From Corynebacterium humireducens NBRC 106098 = DSM 45392 (lineage in GTDB: Bacteria > Actinomycetota > Actinomycetes > Mycobacteriales > Mycobacteriaceae), in the NCBI RefSeq assembly GCF_000819445.1, contig NZ_CP005286.1:124001-188000 (forward strand): a DNA stretch of 64,000 bases, given 5' to 3'. Both the position numbers and the translations under genes were made by a program. The stretch's first letter is position 1, and every line of letters begins with the position of its first letter. Below, piece after piece: positions 1 to 9,092 of this stretch. A model generated the notes under the pieces. The model worked only from the letters and a program-made list of their open reading frames with translations, had not been told where the DNA came from and ran no database searches.

Positions 1-588
1 CGACGCTGCGGCTTCGACCCCGACCATGTCCGGGCATTTTTCACCTCCATGCGCCGCGATCTTGACCAGGCCACCCACGACCCAGGTTCCTTCAACACCT
101 ACGTCTACGGCTCGGCCGAGGTCATCGGCCTGATGTGCCTGTCGGCCTTCCTCGTCGACCACCCGGTCACCGAGACCGAACGAGCCCGGCTGGACGGCGG
201 TGCCCGGTCACTGGGCGCGGCATTCCAGAAGATCAACTTCCTCCGTGACCTGGCCGAAGACGCCGATGTCCTTGGCCGCAGCTACTTCCCCGGCGTGTCA
301 CCGGCCGCCCTTTCGGAGGAGAAGAAGGCCCGCCTTATCGCCGACATTCGCGTCGACCTCGCCGACGCTGACTCTGTCATCGGCGCCCTGCCCCTGTCCG
401 CCCGGGCCGGCGTCCTCGCCGCCTCCTACCTGTTCGCCGACCTCACCGATCGCCTGGAGGCCACGCCGGCCGCCGAGCTGAGTACCCGGCGGGTCAGTGT
501 CCCACGGCGCACCAAGGCCGCCATCCTCGCCCGCGCCGTGGCCACCGCCCCGCGCAAGACCTCGCCCACGAAAGCTGGATCCGCATGA
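1..588 (+). CDS. crtB: Phytoene synthase, 3' part (start lies before the window)
   Basis: Only the last 195 residues are visible; the frame is open from the first base, so the true start is upstream of the window. The enzyme condenses two geranylgeranyl diphosphates to phytoene, the first committed carotenoid step. The second Asp-rich motif of squalene/phytoene synthases is visible (NFLRDLAEDADVLGR, DxxxD type) around visible residues 79-93. The stop overlaps the crtI start as ATGA, so the two are probably translationally coupled. Identification rests on this motif and on the carotenoid operon that follows. Confidence 0.9.
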   Translation, partial: RRCGFDPDHVRAFFTSMRRDLDQATHDPGSFNTYVYGSAEVIGLMCLSAFLVDHPVTETERARLDGGARSLGAAFQKINFLRDLAEDADVLGRSYFPGVSPAALSEEKKARLIADIRVDLADADSVIGALPLSARAGVLAASYLFADLTDRLEATPAAELSTRRVSVPRRTKAAILARAVATAPRKTSPTKAGSA

Positions 589-2183
589 GCCGCACCTCCG
601 ACCCCCAGGACACTCCCCGGAAAGCCGTCGTCATCGGCGCCGGCGTCGCCGGCCTGGCCACCTCCGCGCTGCTGGCGAGGGAGGGGTACCGGGTGACGGT
701 CGTCGAACGCATCGACACCGTCGGTGGCCGCGCCGGTGATCTCACCGTCGAGGATGCCCCCGGCTTCCGCTGGGACACCGGCCCCTCGTGGTACCTCATG
801 CCCGAGGCCTTCGACCACTTCTTCCGCCTGCTGGGCACCTCCGCTGCGGAACAGCTCGACCTCGTCGACCTCACCCCGGCCTACCGGGTCTTCCCCGAAC
901 AGCATGAGCCCGTCGACGTCCCCAGCGGCAGGGTGGAGGCCGTCGCCTTCTTCGAGTCGATCGAACCGGGCGCCGGCCGGGCACTCGAGGACTACCTCGA
1001 CAGCGCCGCCGACGCCTACGACATCGCCCTCGACCGCTTCCTCTACACCACCTTCTCGGATCTCAGGCCCCTGGTCCACCGCGACGTACGCACCCGCGCC
1101 CGCCGCCTGGCCGGCCTACTGACAGGGTCGCTGGAAGACTTCGTCAACAGCCGCTTCCGCGACACCCGCCTGCGCCAGATCCTCACCTACCCGGCCGTCT
1201 TCCTCTCCTCCCGCCCGGAATCCACCCCCGCGCTCTACCACCTCATGAGCCACACCGACCTGGTCCAGGGCGTGAAGTACCCGGTCGGCGGCTTCACCTC
1301 CGTCGTCCGGGCCTTCCACCGCCTGGCCCTCGAACAGGGGGTGGAGTTCCGACTGAACACCGAGGTCACCGCCATCACCACCGCCGGGGGCCGGGCCACC
1401 GGTGTCCGCGTGCGCACCCCGGACGGTCAGGTCGAAGACATCCCGGCCGACATCGTCGTCTCCGGCGCGGACCTCCACCACACCGAGAACCGCCTGCTGC
1501 CCGCCAGCATGCGGACCTACCCCGAGAAGTACTTCGCTGGCCGCGACCCCGGCATCGGCACCGTCCTGGTCATGCTCGGAGTCAGGGGAAGGCTCCCGCA
1601 GTTGGCCCACCACAACCTGCTGTTCAGCCAGGACTGGTCCACCGACTTCGCCGCCGTCTTCGACGGCCCGCACGAAGAGCGCCCGCTCGGCGCCTCCCGC
1701 TCCATCTACGTCTCCATGCCGTCGGCCACCGAGGACGGTGTCGCCCCGCCGGAGCACGAGAACCTCTTCGTCCTCGTTCCCGTCCCGGCGACCGAGTCTC
1801 TCGGCCACGGTTCCCTGTTCCGCGAGGAGGGTTCGGCCACCGTCGAGGCCATCGCCGACGCCGCCATCGACCAGATCACCGCCTGGGCCGACGTCCCGGA
1901 CCTGCGCGAACGCATCGTCGCGCGCCACACCGTCGGCCCGGCCGACTTCGCCGAGCGCTACCACGCCTGGCGCGGCGGCTCCATTGGCCCCGCCCACACC
2001 CTCCGGCAGTCCGCCTTCCTCCGCGGGAAGAACGTTTCGGGGAAGGTGGACAACCTCTACTACGCAGGAGCCACCACCGTCCCCGGCGTCGGAGTGCCCA
2101 TGTGCCTGATCTCCGCGGAGAACGTCATCAAACGCCTGCGCGGTGACACCTCCCCGGGCGCCCTGCCGGAGGTGGGCGCATGA
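585..2183 (+). CDS. crtI: Phytoene desaturase
   Basis: This 532-residue FAD-dependent desaturase converts phytoene to lycopene. A Rossmann dinucleotide motif (VVIGAGVAGLA) lies near residues 10-20, and the C-terminal flavin motif of the CrtI family (GATTVPGVGVPM) near residue 500. Length is normal for bacterial CrtI. The ATG overlaps the crtB stop by 4 bases, and the stop overlaps the crtYe start in the same way. The gene is part of one co-directional crt operon whose promoter is not in the window. Confidence 0.95.
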   Translation: MSRTSDPQDTPRKAVVIGAGVAGLATSALLAREGYRVTVVERIDTVGGRAGDLTVEDAPGFRWDTGPSWYLMPEAFDHFFRLLGTSAAEQLDLVDLTPAYRVFPEQHEPVDVPSGRVEAVAFFESIEPGAGRALEDYLDSAADAYDIALDRFLYTTFSDLRPLVHRDVRTRARRLAGLLTGSLEDFVNSRFRDTRLRQILTYPAVFLSSRPESTPALYHLMSHTDLVQGVKYPVGGFTSVVRAFHRLALEQGVEFRLNTEVTAITTAGGRATGVRVRTPDGQVEDIPADIVVSGADLHHTENRLLPASMRTYPEKYFAGRDPGIGTVLVMLGVRGRLPQLAHHNLLFSQDWSTDFAAVFDGPHEERPLGASRSIYVSMPSATEDGVAPPEHENLFVLVPVPATESLGHGSLFREEGSATVEAIADAAIDQITAWADVPDLRERIVARHTVGPADFAERYHAWRGGSIGPAHTLRQSAFLRGKNVSGKVDNLYYAGATTVPGVGVPMCLISAENVIKRLRGDTSPGALPEVGA

Positions 2184-2518
2184 GCTTCGCGTACCTGACC
2201 ATCCTGCTGGTCACCATCGGCTGCATGGTGCTGTGCGACTGGCGCTGGCGGCTGACCTTCTTCCACGACGCCCGCCGCGCCGCCCTCATCAGCGTGTGCA
2301 TGGTCGCCCTCTTCCTCGCCTGGGACGCCCTCGGCATCATCACCGGCTCCTTCTACCGCGGCGACACCGACTACATGGTCGGCGTCGAACTAGCCCCCGA
2401 GATGCCCCTGGAGGAGCCGATCTTCCTTTTCTTCCTCACCTACCTCACCCTCAACCTCACCTCGGCGGCGCGCATGATGCTTATCGACGCCCCCTCCTCC
2501 AGCACGGTGCGCCCATGA
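2180..2518 (+). CDS. crtYe: C50 carotenoid epsilon-cyclase subunit CrtYe
   Basis: A 112-residue integral membrane protein with three predicted hydrophobic segments, matching the lycopene-cyclase-domain half-proteins of actinobacteria. In C. glutamicum the CrtYe/CrtYf heterodimer cyclises the C50 precursor flavuxanthin to decaprenoxanthin. The PEMPLEEPIFLF stretch near residue 74 is the acidic motif of this cyclase family. Coupled by 4-base overlaps to crtI and crtYf. The subunit assignment is by gene order and size; whether the ring is epsilon or gamma cannot be read from sequence alone. Confidence 0.88.
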   Translation: MSFAYLTILLVTIGCMVLCDWRWRLTFFHDARRAALISVCMVALFLAWDALGIITGSFYRGDTDYMVGVELAPEMPLEEPIFLFFLTYLTLNLTSAARMMLIDAPSSSTVRP

Positions 2519-2808
2519 CCTACGCCCTCATCAGCCTCCCGTTCCTGATCTTCGCCGCCGTCCTGGCGTTCCGGCACCGCCATGCGGTGCCGCGCCAGCT
2601 CGCCGTCACCGCGATCGTCGCGGTGATCCTGCTCGTGCTCACCGTCATCTTCGACAACGTCATGATCTGGGCCGGTCTCGTCGGCTACGGCGAGGACCAG
2701 CGCCTCGGGCTCGACCTCGGACTGGTCCCCGTCGAGGACCTCTTCTACCCGCTGGTCGCGGCCCTGATCATTCCCGCGGTGTGGCGCGGTCGAGGGGTGA
2801 GACGATGA
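2515..2808 (+). CDS. crtYf: C50 carotenoid epsilon-cyclase subunit CrtYf
   Basis: A 97-residue membrane protein, the second half of the heterodimeric C50 cyclase. It carries the matching acidic motif (LVPVEDLFYPLV) near residue 78. The ATG at 2515 overlaps the crtYe stop and fits the family length; a longer in-frame reading from 2143 would run antisense-like through crtI and crtYe and is rejected. The stop overlaps the crtEb start. Confidence 0.88.
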   Translation: MTYALISLPFLIFAAVLAFRHRHAVPRQLAVTAIVAVILLVLTVIFDNVMIWAGLVGYGEDQRLGLDLGLVPVEDLFYPLVAALIIPAVWRGRGVRR

Positions 2809-3662
2809 TTATGGTCCGCGGCATCCTCGCCGCCTCCCGGCCGATCAGCTGGGTCAACACCGCCTTCCCCTTCGGCCTGGCCTACCTGCTGGCCGGCGGG
2901 GGACTGGACTGGCTGTTCTGGGTCGGCGTGATCTTCTTCCTCATCCCGTACAACATCGCCATGTACGGCATCAACGACGTCTTCGACTACGAGTCGGACA
3001 TCCGCAACCCCCGCAAGGGCGGTGTCGAGGGCGCGGTCCTGCCGAAGACCATGCACAAGCCCCTCCTGTGGGCCTCCGTGCTCACCACCGTGCCGTTCCT
3101 CGTGGCCATGTACGCCGTCGGCACCTGGCAGTCCGCGATCTGGCTGACCGTCGCGATGGTGGCGGTGGTCGCCTACTCCGCCCCGCCCATGCGCTTCAAG
3201 GAGCGCCCCGTCCTCGACTCCGTCACCTCCTCGGCGCACTTTGTCACCCCCGCAATCGTCGGCGCGACCATCCAGGCGGGGGAGACCCCGGGTTACTTCT
3301 GGCTCGCGGCCGGCGCCTTCTTCCTCTGGGGCATGGCCAGCCACGCCCTGGGCGCGGTCCAGGATGTCACCGCGGACCGCGAGGGTGGCCTGAGCTCGAT
3401 CGCCACGGCACTGGGGGCCCGCACCGTCACCCGTCTCGCGGCCGGCGCCTATCTTGTCGCCGCGCTGCTCATGTTCGCCATGCCCTCCCCGGCGTGGATC
3501 GTGGGCGTCGTCGGCCTGGGATATGTGGCCAACACCCTGCGCTTCTGGAACATCACCGAGGCCACCTGCGAGGACGTCAACCGTGCTTGGCGGGTGTTCC
3601 TGTGGCTGAACTACCTGGTGGGGGCAGTCGTGACCATCAGCATCGCTTACGCCCATTTCTAG
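2805..3662 (+). CDS. crtEb: Lycopene elongase (prenyltransferase)
   Basis: A 285-residue UbiA-superfamily membrane prenyltransferase that adds two dimethylallyl units to lycopene, giving the C50 skeleton. The first Asp-rich motif is visible as NDVFDYESD (near residue 58) and the second as QDVTADREGG (near residue 186). The ATG at 2805 overlaps the crtYf stop; a GTG at 2781 would give 8 more residues but lacks the coupling seen throughout this operon. It is the last gene of the operon, and the set CrtB-I-Ye-Yf-Eb predicts a decaprenoxanthin-like yellow pigment. Confidence 0.92.
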   Translation: MIMVRGILAASRPISWVNTAFPFGLAYLLAGGGLDWLFWVGVIFFLIPYNIAMYGINDVFDYESDIRNPRKGGVEGAVLPKTMHKPLLWASVLTTVPFLVAMYAVGTWQSAIWLTVAMVAVVAYSAPPMRFKERPVLDSVTSSAHFVTPAIVGATIQAGETPGYFWLAAGAFFLWGMASHALGAVQDVTADREGGLSSIATALGARTVTRLAAGAYLVAALLMFAMPSPAWIVGVVGLGYVANTLRFWNITEATCEDVNRAWRVFLWLNYLVGAVVTISIAYAHF

Positions 3663-3800
3663 AGGTGGTGAGCCTGCCTGCAGTTCTGAACCTCTACAAG
3701 ACTGGGTCCGCGGAGGCACCTGTCATAGTGCCGGCAACGCCCCGGGCATGGATGCCGACCACGTGTGCACCCGTGCTAAGGAACTGAGGGTTTCCGCGTC

Positions 3801-5264
3801 GTGGCCGCCACCGGCCGCGACCTCCACTGTGTCGTGCAGAACGTGCAGGGGGGATTCGCCGTGGCGAAGGCCCTGCACGGCGACGAGCCGAAGGCGACGA
3901 TCGCCTTTGACGGTACCTTCACCGCGACCTATGACATCACCGTGATCAACTCCATCGGCAGGGCATCCGAACTGAAGTTCCCGGTCGTGGACACCGTCGT
4001 CTACCCGGAGGGATTCACCGTCGAGGAGGTGACCTTCATCCACCAGGGACAGCCCATCAGCGACGTGGAACGCGACGGGAACTTCTTCCGCATTCCCGCT
4101 GACGCCCTCAACCCCTTCAGCGCCGGCGAAGTGAAGACGATCACGGTGGAGGTCCAGGGCCGGGCCACCGCAGAGGCCCAGAAGAACGTCGTCGACGGCC
4201 TCCTCGAGCGCTGTGAGTCGGCGAACCCGGAGAACGCGCAGAACCCGCGCGGTCTGTTCAACGGGGTCTCCCTCGAAGGGGAGGACGACCCGGAAGGGGA
4301 GCGCAACAACTACGCCTGCATCGACCCTGAGCAGCCGGGCATTGAGGTGTCCAAGGACGTCGCCGAGGTCGACGTGCACCACGGTGAGGAGGCCACCCGC
4401 TCCGTCACCTACACCGTGACCGTGACCAACCCGGAGAAGGGCATCACACGCACCTACGAACTGGTCGACACCCCGGCGTTCTCGGACACCGTCACCATCG
4501 ACCACGCCTACATCGCGAGCGGAGACACTTTGGCGAAGACCGGGCTCTTCCCGGGCGGTGGCCCCTATGATGTGACGAGCGTGCTCAACGGCGGGGAACC
4601 GGTGGAGATCGGCCCCGGCGAGACCCACACCTACACGGTGACGGTCCGTTTCACCGGCCCGCGTGCCTCGTCAGACCAGAACAGCTGGCAGTGCTCCGCG
4701 GACGGGGAGGGCCGGGGACTCTTCAACTCCGTGGAGCTGACCTCCGGGGCGGTGACGGCCACCGACGACGACTGCGCGCCGGTGCCGCCGCCCGGGAAGG
4801 TAATGCTGAGGCTGGAGAAGGTCGGCGCAGATGACCTGACCATCCCGTTGTCCGGCGCTGCCTTCGCGGTGCACGAGGTGGCCGAGGACGGCAGCCCGGG
4901 CCAGTTCGTGGCCGCACTCGAGACTGACGTCGCCGGCTACCACACCGGGGAACTGGAGGCCGGTGTGCCGTACTTCCTCATCGAGACGAAGTCCCCGCAG
5001 GACTACCAGCTGCTGCCCACTCCGGTGAAGGTCATGGTCCGGAGCACCGCGGAGGGGAACGTGCTGGAGATCCTCAACAGTGTCGACGTCATCGGGGCGT
5101 CGGTACGGGAATCCGACGACCCTGACGTGGTGGTGGTCCAGGTCGCTGACGTCCGGATCGGCACGCTGCCCAAGACCGGTGGCAGCGGAGTCGGTGAGCT
5201 CACCGTGCTCGGCGTTCTCATCCTCGTCGTGGGAGTCCTCACCGCCCGCAGGCGTAGCGCCTGA
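3801..5264 (+). CDS. LPXTG-anchored surface protein, apparently 5'-truncated
   Basis: The 487-residue frame holds two related beta-rich repeats (each ending in a GLFN(G/S)V element near residues 150 and 310), a SpaA/Cna-B-like domain (about 345-430), then a sorting signal: LPKTGG near residue 456, a hydrophobic helix and a final RRRSA. Sortase should attach it to the wall. There is no signal peptide: the GTG start falls inside a domain, and an in-frame TAA lies at 3777. Proteins of this kind are normally much longer and secreted, so this looks like the 3' remnant of a larger gene. The stop is 2 bases from the convergent hrpB stop. Confidence 0.6.
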   Translation: MAATGRDLHCVVQNVQGGFAVAKALHGDEPKATIAFDGTFTATYDITVINSIGRASELKFPVVDTVVYPEGFTVEEVTFIHQGQPISDVERDGNFFRIPADALNPFSAGEVKTITVEVQGRATAEAQKNVVDGLLERCESANPENAQNPRGLFNGVSLEGEDDPEGERNNYACIDPEQPGIEVSKDVAEVDVHHGEEATRSVTYTVTVTNPEKGITRTYELVDTPAFSDTVTIDHAYIASGDTLAKTGLFPGGGPYDVTSVLNGGEPVEIGPGETHTYTVTVRFTGPRASSDQNSWQCSADGEGRGLFNSVELTSGAVTATDDDCAPVPPPGKVMLRLEKVGADDLTIPLSGAAFAVHEVAEDGSPGQFVAALETDVAGYHTGELEAGVPYFLIETKSPQDYQLLPTPVKVMVRSTAEGNVLEILNSVDVIGASVRESDDPDVVVVQVADVRIGTLPKTGGSGVGELTVLGVLILVVGVLTARRRSA

Positions 5265-5266
5265 CG

Positions 5267-7588
5267 CTACATCCGCTTCTTCGTCCGGGCTGTCGCCGGG
5301 GCGGTCCACGGGTCCTCGGGCCAGGGGTGCTTCGGGTAGCGGCCGCGCATCTCGGCGCGGACCTGCGCGTAGGGCCCGGACCAGAAGCTGGCCAGGTCGT
5401 CGGTGACGGCGAGCGGCCGCCCGGCGGGGGAGAGCAGGTGGAAGAGCACCGGCTTCCCCGCCAGTTCCGGGGAGGCGTCCAGGCCGAAGCACTCCTGCAG
5501 TTTGACGCTCACCACGGGGCGGCCCGTCGCGTAGTCCACGCGGTGCCGGCTTCCGCTGGGCACCAGGAGACGCTCCGGCGCCAGCTCCTCCAGGCGCGTG
5601 GCCTCCGGCCACGGCAGGAGGCGCTGCAGTGCGGGGTACATGTCCACCCTGCTTATCGACGCCCCCCGCGCCACCTCCGCCAGTTCCGGCCCGAGCCAGG
5701 TCTCCGGGTCGGCGGCATCGACGTCGGGCCACGGTTCCCCGAGCTGCTGGTGCAGGTAGGCGAGCCTGTCACGGAGTCCCTGGGCGGCGGCGGAGAAGTG
5801 GAACATGTCCGGTCCCTCCCGGGCCACGGTGGCGGCCAGCGCCGCGGCGGCCTCCTCCGGCGGCACCTGCACGGGGGTGGAGCTCAGCTCGATGGCGCCG
5901 AGGCTGCGCACCTGCCGGCCCCGTACGCGGCCGCCCTCGACGGTGGCCACCACCTGGGAGGTCACCCCGACGACCTCCCGTGCCTGCTCCTCCGTCAGGC
6001 GGGCGGCCGCGCGGATGGTCGCCCCGGCCCGGCCCTCGCGGGAGGTGCCGCCGCTGCGGGTTACCTCGGCGACGGCCAGCCACTCGGCGCCGGTGAGTCC
6101 CAGGTCGCCGGGCAGGACGGCCCGGGTGCCGCTGACCAGCAGGTACTCCTCGCCGACGCGCCGGGCCACGCGCCCCGGGAACGCCAGCGCCGTGATCACG
6201 CCCGGGTCGGACTCCCCGGTGCCGCCGCGCACCAGCCGCTCCAGGCGGCGCACCTCCCGCGCCGGGGCCGGTGCCCGGGCGACGTCACCGCGGGGTGAAT
6301 CGGCCAGCACCGCCACGGTCCGGGCGGCGGCTGGTCCGCACTCCACCAGGGCGCGCCCCAGCCGCGGGTCCACCGGCAGAGCGGCCAGCTGCCGGCCCAG
6401 GTCCGTCGCCTCGCCCGTGGCCGTCACCGCCCCGATGCCGCGCAGCACCGTCTCGGCGGAGTCGAGGGCGGGGGAGGGTGGGGCGTCGGGAAGCGGGAGG
6501 CCGGTGCCGCGGGGCGTGCCCCACACCGCCATCGTCAGCGCCGCCTGCGTGAGGTCGCTGGTGGCGATCTCCGGGGTGATGTGCGGGCGAAACTGCTGGT
6601 AGTCGGCCTGCGAGTAGGCGCGCAGCACCCGTCCCGGGCCCTCACGCCCGGCGCGGCCGGCACGCTGGTCCACGGTGGACTGCGCCGCAGAGACGGTGAT
6701 CAGGCCGGTCATGTCGCGGGTGGCGTCGCGGCGTGGCACGCGCGAGAGGCCGGAGTCCACCACGACGCGCACGCCGGGCACGGTGAGCGAGGACTCGGCG
6801 ATCGACGTCGCGACGATCACCCGCGCCCCGCCACCGAGCGCCGCGTCCTGCTCACGGGCGTCCAGGGAGCCGTGCAGCGGGACGGCGCCGGGGATCCGCG
6901 AGCACACGTACTCGACCTCGCGCACGCCCGGGACGAAGACCAGCACGGCGTCGTCGTGACCCTGCGCCAGGTCGGCCAGGTGGTCGAGGAACTCGTGGGT
7001 GTTGCCCGCGCGCCCCGGATGCGGCGCGTACTCGACGGTCAGCGGGTGCGTGACGGCCGGGGTGTCCAGGACGGGGGCGTCCATGAGGGTGGCGAACCTG
7101 TCCACGTCCAGGGTCGCGGACATCGCCACCACGCTGAGGTCATCGCGCAGCTCGGTGAGCTCCAGCAGCATGCCCAGCACCAGGTCGGTGTCCAGCTGCC
7201 GCTCGTGCACCTCATCGACCGCCACCGCCGCCACCCCCGCGAGCTCCGGCTCGGACATGAGGCGACGCAGCAGCACGCCCGGCGTCATGAACTCCACGTG
7301 GCTGCCCGGGTGGTGCTCACCACGCACCGTGAACCCCACGCGCTCGCCGATACGGGAGCCGTCGAGGTGGGCCAGCCTGCGCGCGGCCGCCCGCACCGCC
7401 ACCCTCCGCGGGGCCGTGACCAGCACCTTTCCGCCGGTGTGGTTGGCCAGCGCCGGGGGCACGAGGGTGGTCTTGCCCGTGCCGGGCGGCGCTTGCACCA
7501 CCAGCGTCCGCTCCAGAAGCTCCGGCAGCCGCCCGATCGTGCCGGCGACGGGCAGGCCCTCCCCAATGCGTTCCAGGTCAAATAGCAT
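5267..7588 (-). CDS. hrpB: ATP-dependent helicase HrpB
   Basis: A 773-residue DExH-box helicase of the HrpB family. Visible motifs in order are Walker A (APPGTGKTT, near residue 32), DEVH (AVDEVHERQ, near 118), SAT (AMSATLD, near 150), motif VI (RAGRAGREGPGR, near 305), then the HA2 and HrpB C-terminal regions. The start at 7588 gives MLFDLERI; an ATG at 7597 adds three residues. A much longer frame running back to 7828 is antisense to alkB and is rejected. The substrate of HrpB is not firmly known. Transcribed divergently from alkB, whose start is only 16 bases away. Confidence 0.92.
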   Translation of the reverse strand: MLFDLERIGEGLPVAGTIGRLPELLERTLVVQAPPGTGKTTLVPPALANHTGGKVLVTAPRRVAVRAAARRLAHLDGSRIGERVGFTVRGEHHPGSHVEFMTPGVLLRRLMSEPELAGVAAVAVDEVHERQLDTDLVLGMLLELTELRDDLSVVAMSATLDVDRFATLMDAPVLDTPAVTHPLTVEYAPHPGRAGNTHEFLDHLADLAQGHDDAVLVFVPGVREVEYVCSRIPGAVPLHGSLDAREQDAALGGGARVIVATSIAESSLTVPGVRVVVDSGLSRVPRRDATRDMTGLITVSAAQSTVDQRAGRAGREGPGRVLRAYSQADYQQFRPHITPEIATSDLTQAALTMAVWGTPRGTGLPLPDAPPSPALDSAETVLRGIGAVTATGEATDLGRQLAALPVDPRLGRALVECGPAAARTVAVLADSPRGDVARAPAPAREVRRLERLVRGGTGESDPGVITALAFPGRVARRVGEEYLLVSGTRAVLPGDLGLTGAEWLAVAEVTRSGGTSREGRAGATIRAAARLTEEQAREVVGVTSQVVATVEGGRVRGRQVRSLGAIELSSTPVQVPPEEAAAALAATVAREGPDMFHFSAAAQGLRDRLAYLHQQLGEPWPDVDAADPETWLGPELAEVARGASISRVDMYPALQRLLPWPEATRLEELAPERLLVPSGSRHRVDYATGRPVVSVKLQECFGLDASPELAGKPVLFHLLSPAGRPLAVTDDLASFWSGPYAQVRAEMRGRYPKHPWPEDPWTAPATARTKKRM

Positions 7589-7604
7589 GGTTCCCATTGT
7601 GCCC

Positions 7605-8285
7605 ATGCTTTTCGACGCCCCCTTCCACCGGCCCGCCACCCGCCTCCGCGCCGGCGTGGCGCACGTGCCCGGCTTCCTCACCCTGCAGGAGCAGGCGGCC
7701 CTCGTCGCGCAGGCCCGGGACATCGCCCGCTCGGTGGCCGGCACGCCCGTGGCCATGGCCCGGCCGGTGGTCGGAGCAGGGCGGATGAGCGTGTACACGT
7801 TGTCCCTGGGGCGCTTCTGGGCGGCCAACCCGTACCGCTACGTCACCTCGGTCGGTGGCGTCGACGCCGCCCCGGTCCCTCCGGAGTGGACGGACCTGGC
7901 GCACCGTGCGCTGCAGGCCGCCGCGGAGGTGGCGGGGGAGCTCGCCCCCTGGGCCGACGGGGGTTTCCGCCCCGAGGCGGTCCTGGTCAACTACTACCGC
8001 CCCGACGCGACCATGGGCCTGCACGTCGACGCCAACGAGGTCTCCGGGGCGCCGGTCGTGTCGTTGTCGATCGGTGACGAGGCCCTGTTCCGCATCGGCC
8101 ATACCGAGTCCCGCACCCGCCCCTGGAACGACGTCACCCTCATGTCCGGCGACCTCCTGGTCTTCGGCGGAGAGGCGCGCCGGGCGTACCACGGGGTGCC
8201 GGCGGTGCGTCCGGCGACGGCCCCGTCCGGGTGCGGACTGCGGGAGGGCAGGCTCAACATCACTCTCCGGCAGGTCGACGCCTGA
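7605..8285 (+). CDS. alkB: AlkB-type Fe(II)/2-oxoglutarate dioxygenase
   Basis: A 226-residue protein of the AlkB family, which removes 1-methyladenine and 3-methylcytosine from DNA or RNA by oxidative demethylation. The facial triad is present: HVD in LHVDANE near residue 142, a distal His in YHGVPAV near 198, followed by the family RLNITLR arginine motif near the C terminus. The ATG at 7605 is chosen because MLFDAPF aligns with the usual AlkB N terminus; an in-frame ATG at 7587 overlaps the hrpB start. It begins directly in a copy of the over-represented 13-mer (7607-7619). Confidence 0.9.
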   Translation: MLFDAPFHRPATRLRAGVAHVPGFLTLQEQAALVAQARDIARSVAGTPVAMARPVVGAGRMSVYTLSLGRFWAANPYRYVTSVGGVDAAPVPPEWTDLAHRALQAAAEVAGELAPWADGGFRPEAVLVNYYRPDATMGLHVDANEVSGAPVVSLSIGDEALFRIGHTESRTRPWNDVTLMSGDLLVFGGEARRAYHGVPAVRPATAPSGCGLREGRLNITLRQVDA

Positions 8286-8330
8286 GGCGCACACGCGTGT
8301 CGACGCCCCACCACCGCGCCCGCCCGGGCC

Positions 8331-8336
8331 TACACT
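8331..8336 (+). promoter_or_regulatory. -10 box TACACT of a leaderless gene
   Basis: TACACT ends 7 bases before the SDR start at 8344. No ribosome binding site precedes that ATG, so translation probably begins at or near the RNA 5' end. Confidence 0.6.
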
Positions 8337-8343
8337 GACCGTC

Positions 8344-9060
8344 ATGACCGAGAAGAAGATTGCCGTTGTCACGGGCGGTTCCTCCGGAATCGGTGCCGCC
8401 GCCGCCGTCGCCCTCGCCGGGGAGGGCTACCACGTCGTCGTGGCCGCCCGCCGGGCGGAGCGGATCGCGGAGGTCGCCGAGCGGATCGGGGGCACCGCCA
8501 TCCAGCTCGACGTCACCGACGAGGAGTCCGTCGCCGCCTTCGCCGCCCGGCTGCAGGAGTTCGGCCGCGTGGACGTCCTGGTAAACAACGCCGGCGGCGC
8601 GCACGGGCTCGACACCGTCCGCAACGCCAACTTCGAGGACTGGCAGACCATGTACGACGTCAACGTCCTCGGCGTCGTGCGGGTGACCAAGGCCCTGCTG
8701 CCGCTGGTGGACGCCGCGGAGGGGCTCATCATCAACATCGGTTCGATGGCCAGCTTCACCCCGTATCCCGGGGGCGCGGGCTACAACGCCGCGAAGTTCG
8801 GTCTGCGCGCCCTGACCAGGGCCTTCCGCATGGAGGAGGTGGACAACCCCATCCGCATCACCCAGATCGACCCGGGCCGGACGGAGACGGAGTTCTCGGT
8901 CGTGCGCTTCAAGGGCGACGAGGAGAAGGCCGGGGCCGTCTACGCCGACAAGCTCAACCTCTCCCCGGAGGACGTGGCCGAGGCGATCCGCTGGGTGGCG
9001 TCGCTGCCGAAGCACATCAACATCGACACCCTCAACATGATGACGAGGGATCACGTCTGA
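8344..9060 (+). CDS. Short-chain dehydrogenase/reductase (YdfG-like)
   Basis: A 238-residue classical SDR. The cofactor motif TGGSSGIG lies near residues 11-18 with an AARRAER segment at the end of beta-2 that suggests NADP(H). NNAGG is near residue 83, the catalytic Ser is in NIGSMAS, and Y-x-x-x-K is GYNAAKFG near residue 145. The closest well-known enzyme is YdfG, an NADP-dependent 3-hydroxy acid / malonic semialdehyde reductase, but the substrate cannot be read here. The ATG sits 7 bases after a -10 box. Confidence 0.88.
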   Translation: MTEKKIAVVTGGSSGIGAAAAVALAGEGYHVVVAARRAERIAEVAERIGGTAIQLDVTDEESVAAFAARLQEFGRVDVLVNNAGGAHGLDTVRNANFEDWQTMYDVNVLGVVRVTKALLPLVDAAEGLIINIGSMASFTPYPGGAGYNAAKFGLRALTRAFRMEEVDNPIRITQIDPGRTETEFSVVRFKGDEEKAGAVYADKLNLSPEDVAEAIRWVASLPKHINIDTLNMMTRDHV

Positions 9061-9080
9061 GTCCCCCGAGGGCACGGGGC

Positions 9081-9086
9081 TAATAT
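9081..9086 (+). promoter_or_regulatory. -10 box TAATAT of a leaderless gene
   Basis: TAATAT ends 6 bases before the GTG of the LysE-type exporter gene, with no ribosome binding site between. Confidence 0.6.
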
Positions 9087-9092
9087 TCAGGG

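Noticed and set aside
7589..7828. N-terminal extension of HrpB
   Set aside because: It would run antisense through the start of alkB and does not resemble helicases; the family start is at 7588.
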